Shown in pieces: positions 1 to 11,401 of a DNA stretch of 64,000 nucleotides. The notes beneath the pieces were generated by a model. The model was not told where the DNA came from, did not search any database, and saw nothing but the letters and a program-made list of their open reading frames with translations. Within the stretch, counting starts at the first letter, position 1; the number at the start of each line of letters is the position of its first letter. Source of the DNA: Hibiscus mutabilis (taxonomy: Eukaryota > Streptophyta > Magnoliopsida > Malvales > Malvaceae); the NCBI GenBank assembly GCA_019671005.1, contig CM033712.1, positions 73,730,479 through 73,794,478 on the forward strand, given 5' to 3'. A program made the translations under genes and the position numbers.

Positions 1-170
1 CTCCTCATTAAGTTATACATATAACTTATGATATCTACACTTTTAATTCTATGACAATTTAGTACCTATAACACGTGTAACATAATTGATCACTTAATTC
101 CGTATTAAACTTTATAATAGCAACATACATTATACATATGTGCTCACTATTACTAGATTTTAATCCAACA
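1..170 (-). repeat. C1 3' LTR, inner part
   Basis: These bases match 6930-7096 closely, including the shared CACGTGTAA and the terminal ATCCAACA. Only this end of the roughly 420-bp LTR lies in the window. Confidence 0.9.
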
Positions 171-182
171 ATCTCCCACTTG
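171..182 (-). other. C1 polypurine tract
   Basis: On the minus strand CAAGTGGGAGAT abuts the TGTTGG start of the 3' LTR. This is the usual position and sequence type for the plus-strand primer of plant copia elements. A second similar stretch (TGGGAGAT) lies at 562-569, next to the end of the polyprotein. Confidence 0.85.
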
Positions 183-570
183 GGTAACATATGTTTCTTG
201 ACAAATGTATAACCTTTTGAGCTCAAAAATTTGCTATCATACAATAAGTATTTAACAATCTCGTCCATCAACTATATCCATATAGGATCAAAGCGGTCTT
301 CGTCATATCAATCATGATTGGACCCGTCAATGGTCACGTATACAAACACAATCGAATGACATAGATCAATCATGGATGTGTAGCATGGAAATTACATGTA
401 ATGTGAACCGAACATGCCTATTTCCAACTGGTCCTCTTTAAACTTAAGTGAGGTCCTTATCAAAATAAGAAAAGAATGAATAAACTGAATACTTCATTTT
501 TGATCAGAAAATAACCAAATACATAAATGTCCTAAACCAAACATAAAGTAAACAAATAATAATCTCCCAC

Positions 571-1769
571 TCAAACAATAATATCTTCAGATGATACAAC
601 ACCCATATGAGCAGTGTGCTTATGAAAGACCTGGGGTGATAAACCTTTTGTGAGCGGATTCGCTATCATGGAGTTTATCCCAATGTGTTCTATGGATATT
701 TGTCCATTTTCACTCTTTCTTTTACAACTAGTAACTTTATGTCTATGTGTTTTGACTTAGACGGGCTTCTATTATTGTTGGAATATAGTACTGCTAATTT
801 ATCGTCACAAAATAATTTAAGTGGTCTTTTTATATTCTCTAAAATACGTAGCCCAGTGACAAAATTCTGTAGCCATATTTCATGGTTGATGTCTCATAGC
901 ATGCTACAAACTCTGCTGCCATAGTGGAAGAGGCTACAAGTGTTTGTTTGACACTTTTTCAGGATATAGCTCCTCGAGCTAACATATAAATATAGCCTGA
1001 TGTAGACTTTCTGCTATCTTGGCACCCAGCGAAATTAGAATCCGAATACCCTACGACCTCCAAATGATCTGATTTCCTGTAAGTGAGCATGTAATCTTTT
1101 GTTCTCTGAATATTCCTCATAACCCTCTTGGCTGCTATCCAATGGTTCATACCAGGGTTGCTTGAATATTTGTCTAACATCCCAACAATGTATGCAATAT
1201 CCGGATGCGTACAAACCTGAACATACATTAGACTCCCAATAGTTGATGTATAGGGAATCATCTGCATTTCTTGAATTTCAAGGTTACTTTTAGGGCATTG
1301 GGCAGGACAAAATCTATCTTCTTTAGCGACAGGGGTATCCATTGGTTTACTATTTTGCATGCAAAACCTTTTAAGTACTTTATCGATATAGTTCTTTTGT
1401 GACAATCCAAGAAACCCCGAGATCGATCTCGATGTATCTGAATTCCTAAAACAAAAGAAGCGTCTCCAAGATCTTTCATTTCAAAATGCTTAGATAGAAA
1501 TCTCTTGGTTCCGTGCAATAAGCCTATATCATTTGTGGCAAGCAAAATGTCATCGACATATAAAACCAAAAATATATGCTTACTCCGACTAAACTTGTGA
1601 TACACACAATCATCAATAATATTCATCTCAAAACCGAACGAGATAATTACTTGATGAAATTTGTGGTACCATTAACGAGAAGCTTGCTTGAGTCCATAGA
1701 TGGATTTGTTAATTTGCAAACTATATTCTTTGGGTCTCTTGACTCAAAGTTTTCTGGTTGCACCATATA
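571..1769 (-). pseudogene. C1 pol: second half of RT and RNase H
   Basis: Reading downward from 1769, the frame begins with the MVQPENF segment that follows the first RT half. It then shows the catalytic YVDD motif (LYVDDILLATND, near 1540-1575), the KHFEMKDLG and LGIQIHRDRS motifs of copia RT, and a copia-type RNase H with YSDSNFAGC. A frame change lies near 1400 and a TGG-to-TGA stop near 956. The RNase H tail continues to a stop at 571. In life it would copy the element RNA and degrade the template in the virus-like particle. The first half of the same RT is at 2759-3236, on the other side of an inserted solo LTR. Confidence 0.88.
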
Positions 1770-1774
1770 AATTG
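1770..1774. repeat. Target site duplication AATTG (left)
   Basis: AATTG is repeated at 2754-2758. Removing 1775-2753 plus one copy restores an uninterrupted copia RT reading frame (ETIYMV), which confirms the boundaries. Confidence 0.9.
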
Positions 1775-2753
1775 TGAAAAGCCTTGTTGCTCATTTCTGT
1801 TCTTGTGTTAAGAGGGTTGAAATGCTCCTTTGATGAATTGGCTAAAACATATAAAAATAGTGGACAAATTGCACGATGATTTTAGAGTGGTTTGAGTTCT
1901 AAACTAAGCCTACATCCACTACCTTAGCACACCACTAAGGATTTCCCAATTCACTATGAATTCATCCCCTTTTCAAGGCTTAGGAGGAAACGTTTACAAC
2001 CCTATCTTTTAACGGCTAAGATAGAACCACTCTAGTTTTTGTCTAAGGCTAAACTAGAACCTCTCATTTTACAAGGGATTTGTGTAAACTCTAAAACCTT
2101 ACTTAGGTGGGTGTTACAAGAATTTATGCTCACAATATTACAAAGGATTTACAATTAAGCACTCTCTCAAACACTATATACAAGAGAAATGAAAGAATAA
2201 GACTTAAAGCTAATTTCTCTTGATCATGTTGCTTGGATGTGTTCTCTAACCATCTTCAAGTGTTCCAAGGCTTGTATATATGTTTGGAATGAGTTCCTAG
2301 GCGTTGTTAATAGTTGGGATTGATTTGGAGCCGTTGGAAGCCATTAAAACCGAGCATTAAATGCTTACCTACACAGAAGTTTCGAAACCATTGAAGAGGT
2401 TTCGAAACTAGGGGGTTTTTCAAACTGAAAAATAGCCGTTACAAGCCATGGTTTCGAAACCATCATGTAGGTTTCAAAACATGTAGCCGAAATATGAATT
2501 TTAGGCCTTACTTACTGCCTTGGTGGTTTCGAAACCACCTAGGAGGTTTTGAAACCTCTTCTTGAAAACTCATATTTTAACCACTTGTTGACTTTAAAAT
2601 GAGTTTTTAATATATGTAATAAGTCAAACAATTTAGAAAATGTTTGTTCAAGTTAAAATTCTATTTTTGACAAATTTGAATAGAATATATTGGGTTTACC
2701 AATTTTTACAGATTAGTCTTTTTAGTTATATCAAAATCAAAATAAGTCTAACA
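1775..2753 (-). mobile_element. Solo LTR nested in C1 reverse transcriptase
   Basis: This 979-bp insert starts TG, ends CA and is flanked by the 5-bp duplication AATTG. It has no internal coding region, so it is a solo LTR left by LTR-LTR recombination. Read on the minus strand it begins TGTTAGACTT, a common plant LTR start, and has a TATA-like ATATATAC near 2275, so minus is the likelier orientation. It holds six copies of a GTTTCGAAAC palindrome or close variants (2379-2554). Confidence 0.9.
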
Positions 2754-2758
2754 AATTG

Positions 2759-4092
2759 TTTCTTCAATATCTCCATTGAGAAACGCAGTCTTAACATCCA
2801 TTTGATGTAACTCAAGATCAAAATGAGCTACAAGTGTCATGATTGTCCTAAAAGAATCTTTCGATGAAACCGGAGAGAAAGTCTCTGTAAAGTCAATGCC
2901 TTCTTTTTGGGTATATTCTTTAGCTACAAGACGTGCCTTATACCTCTCCACATTACCATTTGCATCCCTCTTGGTTTTAAATATCCATTTACAACCAATT
3001 GGTTTTGCACCTTCAGCTAATGAGACAAGTTCCCAAACTTTATTGTCTTGCATGAATTTATACTCTTCCTGCATGACATTAATCCACTTTTGAGAGTTAA
3101 TACTTTGCATGGCCTGATGAAAGTTGATTGGATCATCTTCCATCATTCCATTTTCATCCTTATTTTCTTGGAGAAATACAATATAATCACCCAGAATAGT
3201 ATTTCTTCTTTCTCTCGTGGATCTCCTTAACGACACTTGTTGTTGAATTTGTTCTTCTGGAACAATTACCTCATCCTAAATAGGAGGAAGTTGCTCAACA
3301 TTGTTTTGTTGAGGTTCCGAATTCACTTCTTGATTAATGACAGGTATGGGAACCTGAACATCATCAAAAGTGATAGTAGGAACTGAGTTAGAACTCAATT
3401 CCTCCTCAAAAGCAATGTCTCTAACCTTATTTTCCCTCCAAATTCAACATCCTCAAAAAATGTTGCACTTCCCATCTCAAAAATATTCTTAATCGTGGGA
3501 TCATAAAATTTATAGCCCCTAGATCGCTCAGAATAACCAATAAAGTAGCTGCTCACTGTTTTGGAGTCCAATTTCTTTTCATGTGTCCTATAAGGTCGTG
3601 CCTCAGTTAGGCACCCCAAATGTAAAAGTGCTTTAGAGTAGGCTTTTGACCTGTCTAAAGCTTATAAGGTGTTTTTTCAGCTACTTTAGTTGGTACTCTA
3701 TTCAGAATGTATGCTACTGTCTTTAATGCTTCTCCCTAGAGGGACTCGATTAAGGTAGAATGAGCAATCATACTCCTTACCATGTCCTTAAGAGTCCTAT
3801 TACGTCTCTCAAATACACCATTCATACTAGGTGATCCTGGCATGGTGTACTATGGGACAATACCATATTCCTCTAGAAATTTTGCAAATGGTCCTAGACG
3901 TTGTTCACCTGACCTATCATATCTACCGTACTACTCACCACCGCGATCAAATCTAACTTTCTTAATTCTTTTGTTGAGTTGATTCTCAACTTCAACCTTA
4001 TAAGATTTGAACACGTCCAAAGACTGAGATTTCTCATGAATGAGATATAGGTACCTATAACCTGAGTAATCGTCTATGAATGTTATGAAATA
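2759..4092 (-). pseudogene. C1 pol: integrase core and first half of RT
   Basis: Between about 4092 and 3400 the minus strand, over several frames, encodes a copia integrase core: a GGEY motif, then PGSPSMNGV and FERRNRTL containing the catalytic glutamate, then the C-terminal region with FIGYSERSRGYKFYDP (3395-3619). From 3236 downward comes RVT_2-type RT, with a start near RRSTRERR, KPIGCKWIFKTKRD, RYKARLVAK, FSPVSS and MDVKTAFLNGD, ending where the solo LTR enters. Stop codons and frame changes separate the blocks. The integrase would insert the cDNA into the host genome. Confidence 0.88.
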
Positions 4093-5569
4093 TTATTGAC
4101 CATTCCAAGATGTTGTAGGGAATGGCCCATAAATATTAGTATGAATTAATTCTAAGACATCTGTAGATCTGTTGGCACCTAATCTCTTGGTTTTGGTCTG
4201 TTTTCCCTTGATGCAATCAACACAAACACTAAAGTCTGTAAAGTCAAAGGACTCCAAAATACTATTAGACATAAGTCGCTCGATCCTACCTTTTGAGATA
4301 TGACCTAAGCGTTTATGCCATAATGGTGCTGAACTTTTCTTATTTAATTTTCGTTTAGTACCACGTGATTCCACATGCAAGGTTTCATTATATGATGCAA
4401 TTGTATCTAGCAAATAAAGGTTGTCATAAGCATTTAAATAACCAGTTCCAACAATATTTGTATTTAAAGAAAAAGTAAATTGATTGTTTTTAAATGAACA
4501 ACAATATCCAAATTTGTCTAATAATAAAGAAACAGAAACTAAATTCCGCTTAAAAGACGGAACAACAAAAGTGTCTTTCAAATCCAAATAAAAACCAATT
4601 CCTAATAACAACCTAAAATGCCCAATTCCTTCAACTTCCCCCAATTTCCCATCACCCACAAAGATGTTTCTTTCACCATCATTTGGCTTTCGGTAGCTCA
4701 GGCAACCCTGCATAGAAACACTTATGTGAGTAGTAGCACCAGAATCTAACCACCAAATGTTTCTAGGTACTAAAGCTAAATTAATCTTAAAACAGACCAA
4801 AGTAAGATTTATACCTTTCTTTTCACGCCATGCATGATATTTGGCACAATCTTTCTTCATGTGTCTAGGCTTGTTACAAAAGAAATAATTATTTGGAATT
4901 TTCTTTTGTTTCTTTTGAGTTGGACCCTTTGTAGCTTTATTCTGATATTTTCTTTTCTTGCCTTTGTTATTAGAGGCACTAGCCAAATAAGCACTTTCAG
5001 TCTTATCACGCTTCAACCTATCTTCCTTTTGAACACAATGAGAAATGAGCTCATTTAGATTCCATTTCTCCTTTTGGCAGTTATAACTAATTTTAAACTG
5101 GTTAAACTGCGCAGGAAGCAATACCAAAACCATAAGAACGAGAAAGTTTTCAGAAAACTCGATCTTAAGTGCCTTAAGTTTTGAAGCGATATGGAATATC
5201 TCCATAATGTACTCCATTACATTTCCTTGACCCTTATACTTCATAGACATCAAAGAAGTCAGAAGTGTTGTCATTTCAACCTTATCATTTTTAGCAAAAA
5301 CGTTGCTCAAGATCGTCAAGGAAAGACTTGGCCTGAGTAATCTCTTCAGATTCTATGCCCCTAAAGGCTTATGGAATGTTGTGTTTCATGATCATCAGAC
5401 TCATGCGATTAGAACGATCCCACCTCTCAAAAATCATTTTTGCATAAGGGGTGATATCCGCAGTGAGAGGTGAAGGTTGTTTTTGTCTTAATGCAAGGTC
5501 TATGTCCTTATAGTCAAGCACTATGAGTAAGTGTCTTTTTCATTCCTTGAAATTTGTCCCATTAAGCAT
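4093..5569 (-). pseudogene. C1 gag, protease and GAG-pre-integrase
   Basis: The frame opens near the PMLNGTNFKEW segment (ATG about 5569), which is typical of the N-terminus of copia gag. One in-frame TAA lies near 5371. From 5319 to 4093 a 408-codon frame stays open. It holds the gag coat region, a CCHC zinc knuckle starting CNKPRHMKKDC (about residue 148), the aspartic protease motif WLDSGATTHIS (about residue 192) and the pre-integrase HKRLGHISKGR motif (about residue 338). Gag forms the particle and protease cuts the polyprotein. This is the best kept part of C1. Confidence 0.9.
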
Positions 5570-6656
5570 GGGTATAGAATTGACATTAACATATATTGTG
5601 GCAGCAGAAGAACTAGCTGAATATAGAACAAAATAAAAATAAACAAGCTCACATCAATATTTTATAAGTAAACAAATAAATTCAATGTAATGACTAATGC
5701 CCCTCAAGATACCAAACGCAACATTAATATCAAGTTTTTGGACAATAATATTAACAGTAAGCGGTACTCTTGTTATAGTAATCAAACATTGTCAATAAAC
5801 CATGTCGAACAACAGATTAATCTTTGGACTAATGTATTGCACACGTAAAATACCTTATAATTGTCACACATTTATTACCACAAGTGTCATTGAAATTCGG
5901 CCAAATATTAATTTTCCTTGAGCCAATTAATAAATGCATGAATTACAAAAATACAAACATCTTGATATTTTAAATAAGTTAATTTATACAGAAGAGGTCA
6001 CTTTAGTGACATTGTGTTTCAATTAACCCACTAAAATATTAGACATAGCCAAAACATGAACTTATATGTTTACAAAGATTTATCTTTATACCTAATGATC
6101 AAAACTAAATTTTTGATACAATCGAATTAAATACGTATTTTAAATAAAATTATATATTTCATAACAGTAAACTGAATATGCGATTATAAAGTAAAAGCTA
6201 TACAAAATTTAAGGGCAGATCCATATTCAAGAAAATTAGTTTACTGTTAATGAATTTCATAACCAAAACATAATATACTGCACAGATATTCATGAGAATT
6301 AAAATCTTAGAATCAATAAAAAAACTAGATAGTAAATTGAATTGATTCTAAAACTCAGAATCTAACAAATTGAAAAACAATTATATATTGCCCATTGAAA
6401 AAACCAATGTACATAATGCATATATCAATCGGAAATCTCAAAGCGCACAAACCCTATTTTAAAATTCAATTTTCGATTAATAACAACCAACTAAAACTCA
6501 ATTTCTAATTGCAGATTATTATTGCAACCAAGGAATATCTTAGCAACAACGAACGCATATCACCATAAATACACAGACAGTGGATTTCAAATCGACAAAA
6601 AGAAAACAATAGAAGATTAAAAACTCAAAAATTACAATTTCAATGATTCAACATAA
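5570..6656 (-). other. C1 untranslated leader
   Basis: This is 1.1 kb of AT-rich sequence between the primer binding site and gag with no open frame of interest. It fits the 5' leader of the element. Confidence 0.7.
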
Positions 6657-6672
6657 TTTGGCTCTGATATCA
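6657..6672 (-). other. C1 primer binding site (initiator tRNA-Met)
   Basis: On the minus strand TGATATCAGAGCCA lies two bases downstream of the 5' LTR end. It matches the plant consensus TGGTATCAGAGC with one change, so reverse transcription was primed by initiator tRNA-Met. Confidence 0.88.
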
Positions 6673-6674
6673 CT

Positions 6675-7096
6675 TGTTAAAATCAAAATATATTCATATG
6701 AATAATAAACTCAAGACCCATACATGCCAATTCATTATGAATAAATACTAGATTTGCAGAAGTACACCTGAATTCATTGATAGAGATTTTTCAGAGAGGG
6801 TTTGATGTTCCAAGATGATAGGTCATCTCTTGCTACACAACTCTCTGACGGGAATGAGAGATGCGTAAGATAACCTATATCTCATAAACCACTACCCTTT
6901 ATATAACTAAATTTAAAAAAGTTTATTAATATTTACAACTCTGCCCCTTATTGAGTTATAAATATAACTTATGGTATCTACACTTTAATACCTATAACAC
7001 GTGTAATATAATTGGTCACTTAATTCAGTGTTAAACTTTATAATAGCAACATACATTATACATATATGCTCACTATTGCTTGATTTTAATCCAACA
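6675..7096 (-). repeat. C1 5' LTR
   Basis: A 422-bp complete LTR starting TG and ending CA on the plus strand. Its right 170 bp are repeated at the window start. Confidence 0.9.
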
Positions 7097-7129
7097 TCTG
7101 ATGGAATGATTAATTGATTAACTGTTCAG

Positions 7130-7437
7130 ATCACAATTTTCGTGGCTGCTAAAGGAAAGCATAAATTGCCCCGCATCAATGGAAATGGAAACTTAAAGGA
7201 GGCCTTGCAAACTCTCGCGTCCATCCCGACAAAAAAATTATCGGTATGTACTGTCTTATTCAAATTGAACTCGAGTAACTTGAAAGAACAAATGTCTCAT
7301 TTACGATCTCACATATTGTTGATGTATCTTTGATTATAATTCAGGCGGTTGAGATCTTATGGACTCCCTGGAATAAAAATGTTACATTATCCGAGAGGGA
7401 ATTACTTGAAGAGTGTCCGGTTCTGAGGCCTTTATGA
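7130..7437 (+). CDS. Last two exons of a DUF1517-type (FLAP1-like) gene
   Basis: Exon 7130-7243 follows a CTGTTCAG acceptor and ends at a TCG/GTATGT donor. Exon 7345-7437 follows an AATTCAG acceptor and ends at TGA. Joined in phase, they read through AAKGKHKLP, LKEALQTLASIP, AVEILWTPWN and TLSERELLEE to PVLRPL. From memory this matches the C-terminus of plant DUF1517 proteins such as the chloroplast protein FLAP1, which is linked to light acclimation. The 5' exons are not seen and would lie left of the window. The copia LTR ends 33 bp before the acceptor, so C1 probably sits in the preceding intron. It could be a working gene with a very long intron or a truncated copy; no stop or frameshift is seen in these exons. 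Confidence 0.6.
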
Positions 7438-7744
7438 AATTGAACAATTGCATGTCTATGCCATACAGATTAAAGGATTCCCATTGTGACACGTGGCTTT
7501 GTTCTTTGGCTGTTTTTATCAGCACTTTAGGTATCTTAACTAGTGGTTGGAGGTTGGGTGCAACTATTTGAAACATATTATGATTTGGATTTATAATGAA
7601 ATGAAATTGAAATGATTTTATCCTACGTATTTTTTATATTTATTTATGTTTAGATTACCTTATAGATTATTAATGTATTTGGAGAGTCTTCGGGTTATGG
7701 TAGTTTTATCTTCATGTTCTCACACACACATATTCATACCAGAA
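7438..7744. other. 3' flank of the DUF1517-type exons
   Basis: AT-rich sequence downstream of the stop codon, probably 3' UTR and flank. No other coding signal is seen. Confidence 0.5.
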
Positions 7745-8240
7745 ATATAAAAGTTTTATATTTTTTGGACTGTTGGATGGAGATAAATAAAAATGTATGA
7801 ATTAACAGTAGGAAATATAAAGATTATCGTCGGACAAAAAATAAGGAAATAATCTTATATATTTATTTATCCTCATTCAACGGTTCAAATATATATATAT
7901 ATATATATAGGGTTAGATCCACTTACACTACGTGAAACTCAATTACTTCTACATATTTTTTAAACCGTTGGATGAGGGTAACAAATGAAAAAGATTATTT
8001 TCTTTTTTTTCTTGTGATAATCTTCATAATTTCTACTATTAATCTCATCCATCAATTTACCTTCATTCACCGGTCCAAAAATTGTAAAATTTTCAAGTTT
8101 TACATAGTGTAAGAGTTTTTAAGTTTTACACATTTTTTGAATCGCTGGATGAAAAAACTTGGTCATTGGAAAAAAAGATAAAAACAATAATAATTTTAAC
8201 CATTTATTACCCTGATCTAACGGTCCAAAATATATATAAA
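7745..8240. repeat. Cluster of three related MITE-like hairpins
   Basis: Three adjacent inverted-repeat units share the core ACCGTTGGATGAGG and its complement. Unit 1 pairs 7765-7789 with 7864-7888. Unit 2 runs about 7920-8117, and its outer arm ACTTACACTACGTGAAACT pairs with 8097-8114. Unit 3 runs about 8119-8240. The units are AT-rich, non-coding and about 120-200 bp long, as expected for small non-autonomous DNA transposons. Confidence 0.65.
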
Positions 8241-9120
8241 AAATATTAAATTACTAAGATTATTTTTATTTTTACACATATATCCGATGTCAATTTTAAA
8301 TATTAAGAAAAATGATGAGTTGAAAAAAAAAACTCAATATTAAGATCAGTTAGGAATATTAGTTGCATAGGTTGGATGTGAAACACAAATTTGTAGGGTT
8401 GTGCTGCTCAATTTTTTTTATAAAAAATCAATTCAGTATACAAACTTGTGTAGCTTGACACGTTTGGGGCCAAGTTTTGTCCCACTTTGAGTTGCCCTTA
8501 ATTCCTACATGGTATTTTTGGGCAAATTATATTATTAGTGGTTATACTATACAAAAAATTTACGGGTTTAATTTCTACACTATTATTGCACCTTATACTC
8601 AACTTAGAAGTTTTCATCGAATCCAAAATGTTTTCGAACAAACAATTAATCATAATTTTAAAAAAGATTTTAACGGTTCAAAACACAAACGCGATGAAAA
8701 AACGTTCAGTTATAGTTCAAAATACTTTATACAAAAGATAATAATACTCATAAATGATAAAAATATGAATGAGCTATAAAGTTCATTGTGATCTCTAAGT
8801 GCGTTAAGTAGAAAACATATAGGTAACAATATTTAACCATAGATAATGCAATCTGCAATAATTATTCAGAGAAAAGGTAAATCGGAATAGACATACTTTT
8901 ATGAGAACAATGTCAAAATGCAGACACATGCTACTAAGTCTCTAACTACCCATCTATCCGCTAGTCTCCATGAGTAGAGTTCTTTAGAACTCACACACCT
9001 TATTTATCTGATGAACTCGAATTTTTTAGTGATTAATGAATCAATCAAGTTTAAGTCGAGTCCCTTAAGATATGAAAATATAATATGAAGATATATATAT
9101 ATATATATAAATTAAAATTA
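8241..9120. other. AT-rich intergenic stretch
   Basis: No gene is recognised. A 100-codon frame at 8477-8779 is AT-rich and shows no family features. A (TA)n run lies near 9090-9108. Confidence 0.6.
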
Positions 9121-9335
9121 AATTTTACACAAACCTGCTTATTTATAGTATAAATCAAAATTAAACCTAAACCCTAAAAGCCTAAACCCCAAACTTTAAA
9201 TTATAAACACTAACCTTAAATTCTAAACCTTACAATCCAAACCCCTAAACTCTAAGCCCTAAAGCAAACCCCTAACCCCTAAAACTAAAAGACTTGTGTA
9301 AACAAAAGTTTGCACAACTTGTGTATTGAAGTTTC
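9121..9335. repeat. Telomere-like repeat element, copy 1
   Basis: The unit starts with TTTTACACAAACCTGC, continues with about 150 bp of degenerate CCTAAAC/CCCTAAA heptamers, and ends with GACTTGTGTAAAC. The ends are inverted repeats of each other. A closely similar unit is at 12635-12860. Confidence 0.7.
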
Positions 9336-9723
9336 TCTCTCTATATATGGTTATAGAAAGTCGTTTAAACTGGAAGTAATTAGAACTATAACTTTATAAT
9401 TGTTAACAATTAAACTTAAACAAAAACGCGAATAATTCGACTCAACTCAAAATTTCAAATAAAACTTGAATTATAAAATAGGACTCGTAAACTCGACTAA
9501 CTCAATATTTTTTGACTCGAGTCAACTCGACTCGATTGTATCTAATTCTCTTCCAATTATCACAGATCAATTTATTCATATGTTCCAAGAATAAAATATT
9601 ACAAAGTTAATGAACAATTTCAACTAAAATCAATGCAAAGCCGAGTGAAGTTCTTGTAATTACATGTATAGTAGTATCAGAATTATATATGACATGCATG
9701 GTGTCATCGGTGTTACTCTACTT
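9336..9723. other. Intergenic stretch with CGAGT-rich motif
   Basis: No gene is seen. At about 9495-9540 there is a GACTCGAGTCAACTCGACTCG motif-type sequence, also found in the CHX intron repeats (18400-18965). The 3' end of the SMP gene begins at 9724. Confidence 0.5.
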
Positions 9724-11285
9724 TCATTTATGACTCTGGTTGAGCCTTGCAGCGGCAGCAATCGAGGCGGCGACACCGGCCGGGTGTGTGGTTAGATTAG
9801 GATCGTTCCTCATCTCGGCACCCATTACCCCTTCCGCATCTTTCCTTGTTGCCGGCTTATCCGATGGCAACTTCGATGTTGCATTCTGCAAGAGATCGAT
9901 TAGAACGATCAGTAAAAACGGTTAATGACCGAACCGAACTTCCAATAAAAATTATTGAACACCCCTATATATTATTTAACTTAATTACCGCGAGAATATC
10001 AGCCAATGTAGTCTTGTCTTCATCTCTGGTTGCCCTAGCATTAAGCGTGGCTGCTGATTGAGCAGCCGCCGCAATGCCACCGGGCATTATGGAGGTTCGA
10101 CCGGTGGCTCTCACTTCTGCTGCTTGTATTGCTGCGGCGTCACTCCATTCCACCAGCTTTTTTCCTGCCGTAAGTGCAGTAGCTTCGAGTGCTTCTCCGA
10201 TGGTGATTCCACCGCCGTGTTCAGAAATCGAGTTGTGTTCGGATGAATGTGTATCTCTATGGTTATGTTGTCCTGCTGCAACCTATCATTATCACATCCA
10301 AGAAAAGAAAAAATAACCGAGATTTAGTTATGTCAATGCAAACATATAGATTTGTCTAATATGGGCATGCATATTTCCTTAATTTTTATTTATTTTACAC
10401 ATTAAGTTAAATTTGTCGGATTTTAAAAAAAAATGGATATACAATTACAGCCACCTTAGCCTTCCGCCATCGCGGTCTAAGGATTGGACTGCTCGTCTTA
10501 TGTTTGAAAAAGGAGTTCGGATAAAGAACTTAGTATATTAATAATTTTAAAAGAGTAATTTATATACGTATCTTTATACAATCTTACATATTTATTCTTC
10601 AAAAATTAAAATCTTAAGAGATTAGCTTAGTGGCTGATTATGCTCATATTATTTCATCTTGTTTGAGTTTGAATTCCGATATAGGAATGTAATACCCTCA
10701 TTTAATAAAAAAATTAAAATATCAATCTTTAACTCCAAAATTCCAAACCCTATAAATTAAATTCATAAGCGTAAATTGTAAGCTAAAGTTATAAACGGTA
10801 AAACAGAAAAGATTATGTAGTCTACGTCCGACTTTGACATGTTTTTGATTTTATTATTTTTAATATAATTTATTATTTATGTACATTATATAATCTATAT
10901 TATATGAAAAATTAATTATATAATTCATTAAAATAAGAAAATGTTAAAGTTGTCTATGATTAAAATTTAAATCAGAGATATAACTCAAGAATAGAACATA
11001 ATCAAAATTATATATATATATATTCTTCACCTCATCACCAATGTACTCAATTATTCTTTTTCCAGGAAGTTGATTCTCTTTAGCAGTAACACCAGATTCA
11101 ACCCTGGTTTCTTCATGACCCAGCAGTCCCGAACTCTCGTTCTTCGCTGTAGCGGAGTTCTCCGACAATTGAGTCACAGCGGCATCCTTAGGCACCACCA
11201 ACTTCCCGGAAAGCTCGCCTTGTACGGTGCAGGCATCTTCGTATTGGATCTGTTCTTGGTTCCTCAGCGGTTGTTGTTGGCTCAT
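9724..11285 (-). CDS. Seed maturation protein (SMP family, LEA D-34 type)
   Basis: Three exons on the minus strand: 11285-11031, 10282-9989 and 9885-9724, all with GT-AG junctions and in phase, giving about 236 residues; the family usually has about 250. Exon 1 starts MSQQQPLRNQEQIQYED and ends EYIGDE. Exon 2 holds ITIGEALEATAL, then SDAAAIQAAEVRATG and PGGIAAAAQSAATLNA. Exon 3 ends with DAEGVMGAEMRNDPNLTTHP and AGVAASIAAAARLNQ. These alanine-rich blocks are the SMP repeats of LEA group 5 proteins, hydrophilic proteins thought to protect seed cells during drying. No stop or frameshift is seen, so it is probably functional. The upstream region has RY and ABRE-type motifs. Confidence 0.9.
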
Positions 11286-11393
11286 TTTCTTTGCATTTAA
11301 TTAATGTTCTTCGTAATTGAACTTCGTAATTTCCTGTTTATTGCTTTTTAGAGTTTAAGAGTTCTTTTTGGAGATTAATTGAAGAAATTTTGT

Positions 11394-11400
11394 TTTATAA
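11394..11400 (-). promoter_or_regulatory. TATA box of the SMP gene
   Basis: TTATAAA on the minus strand lies about 110 bp upstream of the start codon. This spacing leaves a short 5' UTR. Confidence 0.6.
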
Positions 11401-11401
11401 G

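Larger units (their letters stand above)
1..7096 (-). mobile_element. Ty1/copia retrotransposon C1, 3' LTR cut by window edge
   Basis: The element reads right to left: 5' LTR (6675-7096), primer binding site, a 1.1-kb leader, gag, protease, integrase, reverse transcriptase, RNase H, polypurine tract, then the last 170 bp of the 3' LTR. The order integrase before RT places it in Ty1/copia. The LTR ends are TGTTGG and TAACA read on the minus strand. It is dead: the polyprotein is broken by stops and frameshifts and by a solo LTR inserted at 1775-2753. The outer end and its target site duplication lie left of the window. It sits directly upstream of the last exons of a DUF1517-type gene. Confidence 0.93.

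Noticed and set aside
2379..2554. GTTTCGAAAC repeats as a CRISPR-like array
   Set aside because: Spacing is irregular, the repeats are only 10 bp palindromes, and they sit in a plant solo LTR.
1..5569. C1 as a potentially active element
   Set aside because: A solo LTR in RT, stops in gag and RNase H, and frameshifts in integrase rule this out.
8477..8779. 100-codon frame downstream of the MITE cluster
   Set aside because: AT-driven composition (Ile, Asn, Lys, Tyr), no motif, no promoter or splice context; likely chance.
9165..9300. CCCTAAA runs as a sign of a chromosome end
   Set aside because: The heptamers are degenerate, bounded by inverted ends, and repeated at several internal places among genes.
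9740..10316. Plus-strand frames over the SMP gene
   Set aside because: Mirror frames of alanine-rich exons on the other strand; the splice sites and family motifs support minus.
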